A stretch of DNA of 64,000 nucleotides from Nocardia cyriacigeorgica (GTDB lineage Bacteria; Actinomycetota; Actinomycetes; Mycobacteriales; Mycobacteriaceae). The notes beneath the pieces were generated by a model that was not told the origin of the DNA, made no database searches, and worked only from the letters and a program-made list of their open reading frames with translations. Positions 54,037 to 63,966 of this stretch are shown here, piece by piece (the stretch's first letter is position 1; each line of letters starts with the position of its first letter). Location of the stretch: positions 434,001 to 498,000 of the forward strand of contig NZ_JAAGUY010000001.1 in NCBI RefSeq assembly GCF_010868145.1. The letters are read 5' to 3'. A program made the position numbers and the translations under genes.

Positions 54037-54438
54037 GTGGCAGTGGAACGAACAGCGGTCAACCCGGTGACATGGTCGGTGGAGATGGGATTCAACCAGG
54101 GTGAGATCGTCTCCGGGCATACCCGGACCCTCTACTGCTCCGGGCAGACCGCGATGAGCAGCGACGGAAAGCCTCAGCATGACGGTGACATGGCGGCACA
54201 ATTGGCGCTGAGCCTCGACAACGTGGAGGCAGTGCTGGGTGAGGCAGGCATGTCCCTGGCGAACCTGATCCGGCTCAACGTCTACACCACCGATGTCGAT
54301 CTGCTGTTCCAGCACTACGGCGTGCTGGCAGGGCGGTTGGGCGCCGCACAGGTGGCACCCACCACCACGATGCTCGGGGTGACGCGGTTGGCGATTCCCG
54401 GCCAGATGGTCGAACTCGAGGCAACGGCGGTCGGGTAG
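54037..54438 (+). CDS. RidA-family (YjgF/YER057c/UK114) protein
   Basis: 133 aa from GTG 54037. Family features: TLYCSGQTAMSSDGKPQHDG, DMAAQLALSLDNVEAVLGEA, LIRLNVYTTDVD and a C-terminal MVELEATAVG. The catalytic Arg of RidA (RxP..R.A.) is replaced around TMLGVTRLAIPGQMVELEA, where VTRL has the Arg. Some members deaminate reactive enamines/imines. Divergent from the WYL regulator. Confidence 0.88.
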   Translation: MAVERTAVNPVTWSVEMGFNQGEIVSGHTRTLYCSGQTAMSSDGKPQHDGDMAAQLALSLDNVEAVLGEAGMSLANLIRLNVYTTDVDLLFQHYGVLAGRLGAAQVAPTTTMLGVTRLAIPGQMVELEATAVG

Positions 54439-54444
54439 GGCTTC

Positions 54445-54478
54445 TCGCCGCCTCCGGCCGGGGCGCCGGAGGCGGCGA
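54445..54478. terminator. Strong hairpin after the RidA-like gene
   Basis: TCGCCGCCTCCGG and CCGGAGGCGGCGA form a perfect 13-bp GC stem with an 8-nt loop, starting 7 nt after the stop. No U-tract. Confidence 0.78.
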
Positions 54479-54504
54479 CAGCGTGGAAGACGGGTGGTTT
54501 CCCG

Positions 54505-54990
54505 GTGCCAAGAATCGTGACAATCGGCGTCTATGGCTTCACGGCCAACACCTTTCTCGACGAGCTCACCAGCGCGAACGCGCGGGTGTTGTTCGACCTG
54601 CGCCAGCGCCGCGGCGTGCGGGGCGCCGACTACAGCTGGGCGAACTCGGCGCGGCTGCAGCGTGCACTCGCCGCGGCCGATATCGGATACCGGCACGTGC
54701 GGAAGCTGGCGCCGACGACCGAGCTCCGCCGGCTCCAATACCGCGAGGACGACCGCCAGGGTGTGGGCAAGCGCAACCGCCGCACCCTGGCGCCCGAGTA
54801 CATCGAGCGCTACACCCGCGACATCCTCGACCCATTCGACCTCGACGCGCTCATGGCCGAGCTCGAGAGTGACTCGGTGGTCGCCCTGTTCTGTGTCGAG
54901 CGCGATCCACTGGCATGCCACCGCGGGCTCGTGGCCGCCCGCCTGCGCGTCGCGAACGGCCTGGCGGTCACGCACCTGCTCCCGGGGTGA
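54505..54990 (+). CDS. DUF488 family protein
   Basis: 161 aa from GTG 54505. The N-terminal IVTIGVYGFTANTFLDELTS and VLFDLRQRRGVRGADYSW match the DUF488 core (T-I-G-x-[GS] ... L-x-D-x-R), and VALFCVERDPLACHRGLVAA is its conserved Cys-His-Arg segment (C..x..P..CHR). Function unknown; the CHR motif hints at a metal or nucleotide site. Single gene after a terminator. Confidence 0.85.
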   Translation: MPRIVTIGVYGFTANTFLDELTSANARVLFDLRQRRGVRGADYSWANSARLQRALAAADIGYRHVRKLAPTTELRRLQYREDDRQGVGKRNRRTLAPEYIERYTRDILDPFDLDALMAELESDSVVALFCVERDPLACHRGLVAARLRVANGLAVTHLLPG

Positions 54991-55136
54991 GCGCGCTACC
55001 CCAGCGACCGTCACCGGTGCGGGGTGCCGTTGGGCGTGGGATGAACGCGCTGCTCGGCAACCCCGTGAGGAGACGATCGTCTCCCGCGAAATGGATGTGT
55101 GGTCCGGGCCTCACAACGCAGGCGGTTAGCGTGTGA

Positions 55137-56597
<1,461 letters not shown>

Positions 56598-56683
56598 CGG
56601 GAGCAGAACACAACAGTGCGGGCGGGAGTTTCCGGACCGTTGCCAGAATCCCTCTGACTCACTGGGCTCGGTGTGATGTGAGC

Positions 56684-56715
56684 CCCGATGCGCGCGACAT
56701 CGGACGCATCGGGGG
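56684..56715. terminator. Hairpin after gdhA
   Basis: CCCCGATGCG (56,684-56,693) pairs perfectly with CGCATCGGGG (56,706-56,715) around a 12-nt loop, 86 nt after the gdhA stop. Confidence 0.65.
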
Positions 56716-56838
56716 CGCACCGCTGCACGATTCGAGCCGCATTCACGACCCCGATATGCAATGTTGTTACCACACAACGGCATTCGGGGTCGTCCTCGTG
56801 TGCCGAGTAAGCACCGGGCAAGGGGGTGCGACGCAAGC

Positions 56839-57498
56839 ATGATGTCGCCGAACAGATCCGCGCCCGGCCGCCAGCAGCGGCCGGGCGAACCACGCTGGCC
56901 GGGGATGCTTCCGTCCCAGCGCGGCGGCCCCATCCGGGCACCGCGGACTCCGCGGCCACCACGGATCCGCCGGAAGCGTCGGCGACCGAACATGCGACGT
57001 CCGCTGCTGCTCGGTGCGAGCGTGGTGCTGGTGTCGCTGACGGCGGCCGCGGTGGTGCTGGCCTATATCGCGGCGGCCGAGGATCCACGTCAATCGGCCA
57101 CCGCAGCCGATCCTGCGCTCGGCGGCGGCCCTGGTTGCGCGCCGACACGCACCGAGCAGCTCGTGCGCGGCAACGGCGCCGGTTCGGTGACCTCGGGCCC
57201 CGATGTGATCCTGGCGTTCCAGTACGCCTACTACGTGACCCGCTCGGGTGCGGCGGCACGCGCGCTGACCACCGCACAGGCATCGGTATCGAGTCAGACG
57301 GTGATCGAGGCGGGGATCGCATCGGTCCCGGCAGGCACCCGCCACTGTGTGCTGATCACAGCGCTGTCGGTGGACCGATTCGATGTGGTGGTCACCGAGA
57401 TGCGGCCGGGCACCACAGCCCGCACCTACCGTCAGTTCGTCACGGTCACCGCCGGCCCCGAGGGCGTCGAGATCACCGCGATCGGGCCGCCGGGCTGA
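56839..57498 (+). CDS. Membrane-anchored hypothetical protein (DUF8176-like exposed domain)
   Basis: 219 aa from ATG 56839. A Pro/Arg-rich cytoplasmic lead of about 50 residues is followed by one membrane helix (RPLLLGASVVLVSLTAAAVV), then an external domain with GPDVILAFQYAYYVTRSGAA and IASVPAGTRHCVLITALSVD. This resembles a domain common in Nocardia cell-envelope proteins that I know as DUF8176. Two Cys (PGCAP and HCV) may pair outside the membrane. Function unknown. Confidence 0.68.
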   Translation: MMSPNRSAPGRQQRPGEPRWPGMLPSQRGGPIRAPRTPRPPRIRRKRRRPNMRRPLLLGASVVLVSLTAAAVVLAYIAAAEDPRQSATAADPALGGGPGCAPTRTEQLVRGNGAGSVTSGPDVILAFQYAYYVTRSGAAARALTTAQASVSSQTVIEAGIASVPAGTRHCVLITALSVDRFDVVVTEMRPGTTARTYRQFVTVTAGPEGVEITAIGPPG

Positions 57499-57529
57499 CC
57501 GGCCCGCACCCGGCCGTACCCTGGGGTTC

Positions 57530-58387
57530 ATGCCCGATCACACCGCCGCGCCCGCCGATGCCGATCGGCTCGCACAGCTGATCGCGGGCCGCAGGGTCGC
57601 GGTGCTGACCGGTGCCGGAATATCCACCGACAGCGGAATCCCCGACTACCGCAGCCCTGACGCTCCGCCCCGCACGCCGATGACCTACCAGCAGTTCATC
57701 GGCGACGACGCGTTCCGGCAGCGCTACTGGGCGCGCAATCATGTGGGCTGGCGGCACCTGGATGCCTCGCGCCCCAATCCCGGCCACCGCGCCCTTGCCC
57801 GGCTGGAACGGCTCGGCATCGTGACCGGGCTCATCACCCAGAATGTCGACCTGTTGCACACCAAGGCGGGCCACCGCCGGGTGATCGACCTGCACGGCAC
57901 CTATGCGCGGGTGCGTTGTTTGGGGTGCGGTGATCTGGTCTCGCGCATGGCGCTGGCCGAGCGGTTGGAGGCGGCCAATCCCGGGTTCGCCGAAACAGTC
58001 ACCCTCACGGGTGTGGAGGTGGCGCCCGACGCCGATGCGGTCGTCGACGATACCGACAGTTTTCGGATGCTCGGGTGTGTGCGCTGCGGCGGGATGCTCA
58101 AACCCGACATCGTCTATTTCGGTGAGAACGTGCCCAAGGAGCGGGCGCGCGCCGCCTACGACCTCGTCGACGATGCCGAGGTGCTGCTGGTGGCCGGTTC
58201 GTCGCTGACGGTGATGTCCGGTCTGCGGTTCGTGCGTCACGCCGCCAAGACCGGCCGACCCGTCGTCATCGTCAACCGTGGCCGTACCCGCGGACACGAG
58301 CTCGCCACCCTCACCGTCGACGCGGGCTGCTCCCCCGTGCTCACCGCGCTCGCCGATCGGCTCACGGCGAGTGTCGCCGTGTCCTGA
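57530..58387 (+). CDS. Sir2-family NAD-dependent protein deacylase
   Basis: 285 aa from ATG 57530. Rossmann motif VAVLTGAGISTDSGIPDYRS, LITQNVDLLHTKAG, catalytic His in DLHGTYARVRCLGC, two zinc Cys pairs (CLGC and CVRC), KPDIVYFGENVP, and AGSSLTVMSGLRFV. A 15-residue acidic insertion (VEVAPDADAVVDDTDSF) separates the Cys pairs, as in Rhodococcus/Nocardia-type sirtuins. It lacks the Ala-Tyr..Arg desuccinylase pair as far as I can see. Single gene. Confidence 0.93.
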   Translation: MPDHTAAPADADRLAQLIAGRRVAVLTGAGISTDSGIPDYRSPDAPPRTPMTYQQFIGDDAFRQRYWARNHVGWRHLDASRPNPGHRALARLERLGIVTGLITQNVDLLHTKAGHRRVIDLHGTYARVRCLGCGDLVSRMALAERLEAANPGFAETVTLTGVEVAPDADAVVDDTDSFRMLGCVRCGGMLKPDIVYFGENVPKERARAAYDLVDDAEVLLVAGSSLTVMSGLRFVRHAAKTGRPVVIVNRGRTRGHELATLTVDAGCSPVLTALADRLTASVAVS

Positions 58388-58426
58388 CCGCTGCGTGACC
58401 GCCTCGCCTGCGGGTATGCGCCAGAT

Positions 58427-59206
58427 ATGACGTTGGTGGTTGGCACCTCTGGATGGCAGTACCGGGATTGGCGCGGTGTGCTGTATCCGCAGGGAGTGCC
58501 GCAGCGGCTGTGGCTCGAACAGTATGCGACCGCATTCGCCACGGTCGAGATCAACAATGCCTTCTACCGGCTACCCAGCGCCGAAACCTTCGCCGCATGG
58601 CGGGCCCGTACCCCGGCCGGGTTCCGGATCGCGGTCAAAGCCAGCCGTTTCCTCACCCACATCAAACGCCTGCGCGACCCTGAGGAGCCGGTGCGGCGGC
58701 TGATGGGCCGGGCCGAAAATCTCGGCGACCGGTTGGGTCCGATCCTGCTGCAACTGCCGCCGACACTGCGCGCCGATCCGCCGTTGCTCAACGATTGTCT
58801 GCACTGTTTTCCTGCCGGTACCCGGGTCGCGGTCGAACCGAGACACGAGTCATGGTGGACCGACGACACGCGCGCGGTACTCGAACACAACGGTGCGGCG
58901 CTGTGCTGGGCTGATGCCGACGAACGTCCGGTGACACCGTTGTGGCGCACCACCGATTGGGGCTATCTGCGCCTGCACCACGGGACGGCCGAGCCGCGGC
59001 CGCGCTACCACGGCCCGGTGCTGACCGAATGGGTACACCGCGTGGCCGAGGCCTGGCCCGAATCATGCGAGGTCGACATCTATTTCAACAACGACCCCGG
59101 TGGTGCGGCGATCTACGACGCTGCACAGTTCGCCCGCACGGCGGCGGCGATCGGAGCCAGGGTCACTCGTACACCCGATATTCGTGCGTCGACCAGATCG
59201 AGTTGA
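58427..59206 (+). CDS. DUF72 family protein
   Basis: 259 aa TIM-barrel-like family of unknown function (YecE). VVGTSGWQYRDWRGVLYPQG at the N-terminus and FATVEINNAFYRLPSAETFA, RIAVKASRFLTHIKRLRDPE, LGPILLQLPPTLRAD and VAVEPRHESWW are the conserved blocks. DIYFNNDPGGAAIYDAAQFA closes the barrel. It lies 39 nt after the sirtuin gene and is possibly co-transcribed. Confidence 0.92.
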   Translation: MTLVVGTSGWQYRDWRGVLYPQGVPQRLWLEQYATAFATVEINNAFYRLPSAETFAAWRARTPAGFRIAVKASRFLTHIKRLRDPEEPVRRLMGRAENLGDRLGPILLQLPPTLRADPPLLNDCLHCFPAGTRVAVEPRHESWWTDDTRAVLEHNGAALCWADADERPVTPLWRTTDWGYLRLHHGTAEPRPRYHGPVLTEWVHRVAEAWPESCEVDIYFNNDPGGAAIYDAAQFARTAAAIGARVTRTPDIRASTRSS

Positions 59207-59297
59207 TGGCAGACCGCATGGTCGTGCACGACACCGAGTGGAGCCCAGCGATAGCGTTCGAAGGGCTCGATTTCCGCCGCTGTGACAGGATCGCTGC

Positions 59298-59864
59298 GTG
59301 TCGAACTCTTCACCAATGACCTACACGCGTGTCGGCGCGGTTGTGCACGAGATCGGCATGGTGTCCGAGGCGAAGCTGCGCAGCGCCCTCGCCGTCCTCG
59401 CCGATGACGCCGACAGCACAGTGGACCACTACTCGGCGGCATGTGCCCTCGAATCGTTCGGCGTGGCGATCCGGGTTCATGCCGACGACGTCGACTGTCT
59501 CGACCGCGGCTATGAGAGCCTGCTGGCCACGGCCGCCGAGATCGCCGGTGGCGCGGTGACCATTACCAATGTTCGGCTTGTCGAGGATGACGACGATGTC
59601 GAGGAGAGCCGCCTCGAGCGTCTGGAATTCGAACGCAACGGCACGCTCGTGTCCATCGTGGCCGAGCACTACGCCGACGGCTACTACGACCACACGGCGG
59701 CCTGCGAGGCCATCGCCGCGACGGCCGATGACGATGATCCCAGGTCCTGGCGCATCGTCGACTTCGAACGCGCACCGAATCGCGGCTACGACAGCATCAT
59801 CGCCCTCGCCACACCCGAGCAGGCCCAGGCTCTCGGTGAACACCTGGGCTTCACGCTGACCTGA
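59298..59864 (+). CDS. Acidic hypothetical protein
   Basis: 188 aa from GTG 59298, rich in Asp/Glu (VRLVEDDDDVEESRLERLEF). No signal peptide or membrane helix. The alternating pattern suggests an alpha/beta fold; the charge profile is like that of immunity or SMI1-type proteins but I see no defining motif. Single gene. Confidence 0.6.
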   Translation: MSNSSPMTYTRVGAVVHEIGMVSEAKLRSALAVLADDADSTVDHYSAACALESFGVAIRVHADDVDCLDRGYESLLATAAEIAGGAVTITNVRLVEDDDDVEESRLERLEFERNGTLVSIVAEHYADGYYDHTAACEAIAATADDDDPRSWRIVDFERAPNRGYDSIIALATPEQAQALGEHLGFTLT

Positions 59865-59963
59865 GTCGCGGCGCCCTCGCCGGCTCGGACGAGCGGCTCA
59901 GGACACGGTCGAGCGCTGCACTGCCGGGTGTCCAGTGCCGGCGGATCGGTGCCATGACGCACC

Positions 59964-60068
59964 GTCGGCTATCCGGTCCACGCTGAGCACGCCGGCGCCG
60001 CAATCGTCATACATTTCGCGGGCTTCGAGGGCCTGGAGTTCGGTGAGGGCCGGTGGTCGCCCACAGCG
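59964..60068 (-). pseudogene. Relic of a serine-recombinase C-terminal helix-turn-helix
   Basis: Minus strand reads CGRPPALTELQALEAREMYD then GVLSVDRIAD before the frame is lost. This follows the resolvase pattern GRPPALT..Q...AREMYD.G..SV.RIA, where GVSRATxYR should come next. No catalytic domain is present. The rest of 59,865-60,186 contains nothing else identifiable. Confidence 0.5.
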
Positions 60069-60186
60069 GGGAGGGTGGGTCTCGAACGATCGTTCTCGCC
60101 CCTTGCCACATCGCGGTACAGCGCAGGTAGCTCGCGGTCTGACCGGTGCCTGAAACCGGGGGTTGACTCTGAGTACGGTAGGCAGT

Positions 60187-60873
60187 GTGCCGCGAGAGAC
60201 GTTGACCAAGGAGCAGGTCCTCAGGGCTGCGGTGGAGGTGCTGGATGAAGCGGGAGTGGCCGGTCTCAACGTGCGACGACTCGGTGCTCAGCTGGGCGTG
60301 GCATCGACGGCCATGTACTACTACGTCAAAAACAAGGACGAACTGATCACACTGGCCGCCGACCTGGTGTGGAACGAAATCGAGTTGCCCGACCCCGCGA
60401 CTACCGATTGGCGTTCGGCTGCAGCGGTATTGGCGCGCGAGGTGCACGAGATGATCGGTCGGCATTTCTGGTTGTTGGCGGCCATGAGCACGCATGTGAT
60501 CTACGGGCCGGCCAAGGCGCGTTTCGACGAATGCGGTTTGGAGGTATACGAGGGCGCGGGTTTCGCCGGTCGCGACGCGGACCGCGCGGCGGCGACGGTC
60601 CTGATGTACGTGATCGGCGCGGCGCAGGGCTCGGCCGCCGAGCGCGCATGGGAGGCACGGCTGCGACGCGACGGTGGCGACGTAGGTTCGCGCCGACCCG
60701 ATGCGCTGGCCTATGTCACCGAAGCTGCTGTGCAGTTTCCCCGGCTACGGGCCCGTCTCGACACTCCGACGCCGGACGCGGTCGAAATTCTGCCCGGCAG
60801 TACCGGTTTCGAATTCGGCTTGCAGACCGTGCTCGACGGCCTGCAAGCCCGGCTTGCGGCCGCTCAGGAGTAG
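60187..60873 (+). CDS. TetR-family regulator (TetR_C_1 type)
   Basis: 228 aa from GTG 60187. HTH region TKEQVLRAAVEVLDEAGVAG, NVRRLGAQLGVASTAMYYYV with KNKDELITLAADLVW, then a tetracycline-repressor-like C-terminal domain. It converges on the membrane protein gene with a 10-bp overlap of 3' ends. Its own upstream region lacks an obvious dyad, while a striking palindrome lies before the convergent gene. That it is the regulator of that gene is a guess from position. Confidence 0.88.
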   Translation: MPRETLTKEQVLRAAVEVLDEAGVAGLNVRRLGAQLGVASTAMYYYVKNKDELITLAADLVWNEIELPDPATTDWRSAAAVLAREVHEMIGRHFWLLAAMSTHVIYGPAKARFDECGLEVYEGAGFAGRDADRAAATVLMYVIGAAQGSAAERAWEARLRRDGGDVGSRRPDALAYVTEAAVQFPRLRARLDTPTPDAVEILPGSTGFEFGLQTVLDGLQARLAAAQE

Positions 60874-61412
60874 TAGCTGCCAGCGGCGGGCAACGTGAGC
60901 GCGACGATCACGACCAGTGAACCCACGGTCGCGAGCAGCCATCTCAGTACGGTCGCCGGTCGGTACCAGGACGGCAACGCGGCGACAGCGGCTCGCAGCA
61001 CGGCCCGAACATCGAGGCTCCGCGCTCGCGGATCGTCGAGCTTCGCGAACGCCGACGCGGTCATCGGGATGGCGAACACCTGAATCGTGGTCACGTAGCC
61101 GACGCCGAGGAGCACCAGGGGCTGCACCACCCAGGTCGATATCCGCCCGATCTCGCTACCGGCCAGATTGAGAGCAGCCAGCACCGTGAGTACGGCGGCG
61201 ATCGCATAGCCCGCGACGAACCCCCACCGGCCCTCTTCCAATCGGACCCCGTGCTCTCCGAGCACCTCCGGATCCGCGTCCTGGCGGGCTGTCTCCGCCT
61301 CCGCGGCCCTTTGTGCGCGAGGACCGGCGGTCCGGTAGGCGGCGAGCATCACGACGAACATCCCGGCCAACGCCAACTGCAACAGCCCTGCGAGAGCCAC
61401 GGGGATCGGCAC
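60864..61412 (-). CDS. Four-helix integral membrane protein
   Basis: 182 aa from GTG 61412, chosen for GGAGGAG at -6. Membrane helices: VALAGLLQLALAGMFVVMLA, then about 70-90 (GFVAGYAIAAVLTVLAALNL), about 105-125 (VVQPLVLLGVGYVTTIQVFA) and a C-terminal one (WLLATVGSLVVIVALTLPAA). No transporter signature; function unknown. Preceded by a 16-bp perfect palindrome, so it is probably tightly repressed. Confidence 0.72.
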   Translation of the reverse strand: MPIPVALAGLLQLALAGMFVVMLAAYRTAGPRAQRAAEAETARQDADPEVLGEHGVRLEEGRWGFVAGYAIAAVLTVLAALNLAGSEIGRISTWVVQPLVLLGVGYVTTIQVFAIPMTASAFAKLDDPRARSLDVRAVLRAAVAALPSWYRPATVLRWLLATVGSLVVIVALTLPAAGSYYS

Positions 61413-61431
61413 AACATCTCCTCCGGCAGTT

Positions 61432-61479
61432 TTGAACAAAGATAAAATCCAGATTAACCGGGCTTTTATCTTTGTTCAA
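61432..61479. promoter_or_regulatory. Perfect 16-bp palindrome before the membrane protein gene
   Basis: TTGAACAAAGATAAAA (61,432-61,447) and TTTTATCTTTGTTCAA (61,464-61,479) are exact complements with a 16-nt spacer. The AT-rich block stands out from the GC-rich surroundings, starting 20 nt upstream of the GTG. It could be one long dyad or two operator sites for a TetR/MarR-type repressor; the promoter is probably inside it. Confidence 0.75.
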
Positions 61480-61573
61480 CAGAAGGTCCCATCGCGCTGC
61501 CCTGGGCAACTGGGATCGCCCCCTTTCCACAGAACTGACCGTCCGGCAATCGGCTGTTGTCGATGTGTCCGCC

Positions 61574-62365
61574 TCAGCCGTTGGCCCGGATGAGGGCCGC
61601 GATCTCGGACTGTCCACGTTGGACGGCGTTGTCCAGTGCGGTGTTGCCGTCGCTGTCACGGATGTCCGGATCGGCGCCCGCGTCGAGCAGGGCCGTGACG
61701 ACCTGCTGGTAGCGCTCGCCGCCGTCGCCGTAGACGACCGCTTCGTGCAGGGCCGTCCAGCCGGGGGTGTTGACGTGGTCGACATCGACTCCGGCCTCGA
61801 TCAGCCGGCGCACCGTGGCGACCGAGCCGTGTTCGGCGGCCGGGATCAGCGCGGTGCCGCCGTAGCGGTTGACGCTGGCCAGGTCGGCGCCATGGGTGAG
61901 GGTCAGTTCGAGGATGCTGTCGAGACCCTCGGCGCCCGCATACAGGTAGGCCGAATCCTGTAGTGCGTCTGTGGCATTGACGTCGGCGCCGGCTTCCACG
62001 AGCACGCGGGCGGCTTCGGTGGCGCGGTTCTTGGTGGCTTCGATCAGCGGAGTGCGCTCATGCTGCCCACGGGCTTCGATGTCGGCGCCGCGGGCCAGCA
62101 GATCCCGCACGCGGGCGGCGTCATCGGCGGCGGCCGCGGCCAGCAGATCGTCGTCCAAGGCGGGGTCGCGTGGCGGTGTCGCGGCGGTGGTCGCCGGTTC
62201 AGCAGTAGGGGCCGTCGTCGAGGCCGGGACCGACGTGGGCACTGTTGCGGGCGCGGGATCGGCGGTGCAGGCCGCGAGTGCCGCCAGCACGGCCGCCGAG
62301 GCGACGACTGCGCTGCCGGTCCGCGGCGTCCGGGCATTGCGAGGGATCCTTCGACCGAGCCTCAT
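61574..62365 (-). CDS. Ankyrin-repeat lipoprotein
   Basis: 263 aa. Signal peptide with lipobox LAALAAC (Cys 33), a Thr/Ala/Pro-rich linker, then about five ankyrin repeats (ARVRDLLARGADIEARGQHE, RTPLIEATKNRATEAARVLV, GGTALIPAAEHGSVATVRRL, GWTALHEAVVYGDGG, DGNTALDNAVQRGQSEIAAL). Exposed on the outer face of the cell membrane and likely protein-binding. Its promoter holds a perfect TTGGTATACCAA site shared with the divergent deaminase. Confidence 0.9.
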   Translation of the reverse strand: MRLGRRIPRNARTPRTGSAVVASAAVLAALAACTADPAPATVPTSVPASTTAPTAEPATTAATPPRDPALDDDLLAAAAADDAARVRDLLARGADIEARGQHERTPLIEATKNRATEAARVLVEAGADVNATDALQDSAYLYAGAEGLDSILELTLTHGADLASVNRYGGTALIPAAEHGSVATVRRLIEAGVDVDHVNTPGWTALHEAVVYGDGGERYQQVVTALLDAGADPDIRDSDGNTALDNAVQRGQSEIAALIRANG

Positions 62366-62380
62366 CGAGACCTCCTAATT

Positions 62381-62392
62381 TTGGTATACCAA
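62381..62392. promoter_or_regulatory. GntR-type operator upstream of the ankyrin lipoprotein gene
   Basis: TTGGTATACCAA, a perfect 12-bp palindrome, 16 nt before the ankyrin gene start. Same motif as at 62,469 and 63,787. Confidence 0.72.
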
Positions 62393-62468
62393 CCATCCTG
62401 TCGACCGACGTGGTGTTTGTCCAAGTCCCCGCGCGGATAGCGGCTATCGACACCACTAATGACCGATT

Positions 62469-62480
62469 GCGGTATACCAA
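62469..62480. promoter_or_regulatory. GntR-type operator upstream of the deaminase gene
   Basis: GCGGTATACCAA, 10 of 12 positions of the palindrome TTGGTATACCAA, 19 nt before the deaminase ATG. Confidence 0.65.
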
Positions 62481-62498
62481 AATGGGTATCGTGGGTTC

Positions 62499-63008
62499 AT
62501 GAGCGAATCAGGCGACCGCTATGTCATCACCGACCGAGACCGGAACTATCTGCGCCGATGTGTGGAACTGGCTCGCGCCGCCCTCGATGACGGTGACGAG
62601 CCGTTCGGTTCGATCCTGGTCGACGCCGAGCAGACGATCCGGTTCGAGGCACGCAACCGCATCGTCTCCGGTGATCCGACCCAGCATCCGGAATTCGAGA
62701 TCGCCCGCTGGGCCGGGATCCACCTCACCCCCGAGCAGCGGGCGGGCAGTGTTGTCTACACATCGGGCGAGCATTGCCCGATGTGTAGCGCCGCCCACGC
62801 GTGGGCGGGGTTGGGGCGCATCATCTATGCCGCCGACTCAGCCCAGCTCGGGCAGTGGCAGCGCGACTGGGGCCTTGCTCCCGGACCGGTCGCCGCAATG
62901 CCGATCACACAGGTCGCGCCATCGGTGCCGGTCGCGGGGCCCGAACCGACACTGGAGGCGGAGATCAAGGCGCTGCACGCCGAACTGGCGGCCCGGCGTC
63001 GCACCTGA
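62499..63008 (+). CDS. Cytidine/guanine-deaminase-like nucleoside deaminase
   Basis: 169 aa. Zinc deaminase motifs: HPEFEIARWAG (H-x-E with Pro and Phe in place of the usual HAEM) and TSGEHCPMCSAAHAWAGLGR (PCxxC). FGSILVDAEQTIRFEARNRI is the preceding strand. These fit the CMP/dCMP/guanine deaminase superfamily; the true substrate is uncertain. Divergent from the ankyrin lipoprotein, with GntR sites on both sides of the promoter region. Confidence 0.88.
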   Translation: MSESGDRYVITDRDRNYLRRCVELARAALDDGDEPFGSILVDAEQTIRFEARNRIVSGDPTQHPEFEIARWAGIHLTPEQRAGSVVYTSGEHCPMCSAAHAWAGLGRIIYAADSAQLGQWQRDWGLAPGPVAAMPITQVAPSVPVAGPEPTLEAEIKALHAELAARRRT

Positions 63009-63087
63009 AATACCTCCCGCTTCGGTCGCCGGGCCTGTGGGGTCGGGCTCGGACGGTGGGTGGAGCCGACGGCCCGGTTCAGCCCGT

Positions 63088-63756
63088 TCAGCCCGTGGCG
63101 CTGCGGTCGAGCGCTTCGGCGGTAGTGCGTTGAGCCGCCTGGGCACGGCTGGTTTCGATGTGGGCCGCGGCCAATGCTTCCACCCGGGCGACGTCGCGGT
63201 TGGCGATGGCGTGATACAGCTGCTCGTGTTCGCGTGCGACGGCGGCGAGGTCGTCATGGCGGCCCAGCAACCAGCGCATGCGGCTGCGCAGTGTGCGTTC
63301 GAGTTCGCCGAGCAGGTCGTTGCCGGCGAGCCTGGTCACCGTCTCATGGAAGTCGGCGGCCGCCCGGCGTGCACCGACCGCATCGCCGGCGCGGGCGGCA
63401 TCCCATTCTGCGTCCAGGTCGTGGCGCAGTTCGTCGAGGCCCGCGCGGGTGGCGCGTTGTGCGGCGAGCCGGAATGCCAGCACCTCGAACGCGGAGCGCA
63501 CCTCGATCAGGTCGGCGATATCGGTGGCGGTGAATTCCCGCACCACCGCCCAGGTACGTGGCCGCGGAGTCACCAATCCCTCTGCGACCAGGGTCTTCAA
63601 CGCATCGCGGACCGGCAGGCGGGAGACACCGAGTTCGGCCGCGAGATCGCGTTCGACCAGTTTGCTGCCGGGGGCGCGCACGCCGTCGACGAGCTGGTCG
63701 CGCAGTAACCTGGTGACCCGTTCGGATTCGGACAGGAACGGCTGCGACGCATTCAT
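63088..63756 (-). CDS. GntR-family (FadR/FCD) transcriptional regulator
   Basis: 222 aa from ATG 63756 (GGAGG upstream). N-terminal winged HTH GSKLVERDLAAELGVSRLPV with RDALKTLVAEGLV, then an FCD ligand-binding domain (EVRSAFEVLAFRLAAQRATR, DFHETVTRLAGNDLLGELER, EHEQLYHAIANRDVARVEAL) with the metal-binding Asp/His pattern. A near-palindrome identical in core to those at 62.4 kb precedes it, implying autoregulation and control of the divergent pair. Confidence 0.92.
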   Translation of the reverse strand: MNASQPFLSESERVTRLLRDQLVDGVRAPGSKLVERDLAAELGVSRLPVRDALKTLVAEGLVTPRPRTWAVVREFTATDIADLIEVRSAFEVLAFRLAAQRATRAGLDELRHDLDAEWDAARAGDAVGARRAAADFHETVTRLAGNDLLGELERTLRSRMRWLLGRHDDLAAVAREHEQLYHAIANRDVARVEALAAAHIETSRAQAAQRTTAEALDRSATG

Positions 63757-63786
63757 GCGGACATCCTCCCACCACCCGGCGACCAT

Positions 63787-63798
63787 TTGGTATCCCAA
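63787..63798. promoter_or_regulatory. GntR-type operator upstream of gntR
   Basis: TTGGTATCCCAA, 11 of 12 positions of TTGGTATACCAA, 31 nt before the gntR start; supports autoregulation. Confidence 0.68.
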
Positions 63799-63966
63799 TT
63801 ATGGGTTGCGGGTCAGAGTCCGGGCCCCGCCGAAGGCGTCGGAGAAGGCCGCCACCACCACCACGATGCCGACCTTCACGACCACGGCGATCTCCACGAC
63901 CCCCTCCTCCGCCGCGACGGCGTTTCCCGCGGCACCGTACGACCAATACGCCTGCCGTGATTCCAT
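63799..63966 (-). CDS. Possible small membrane peptide at the right edge
   Basis: A 55-codon ORF whose middle is hydrophobic (VVEIAVVVKVGIVVVVAAFS). A GGAGGAGG run lies before an internal GTG, which would give a 32-residue peptide with one membrane helix. Its stop touches the GntR operator. No family recognised; it could be chance coding in GC-rich DNA. Confidence 0.3.
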   Translation of the reverse strand: MESRQAYWSYGAAGNAVAAEEGVVEIAVVVKVGIVVVVAAFSDAFGGARTLTRNP

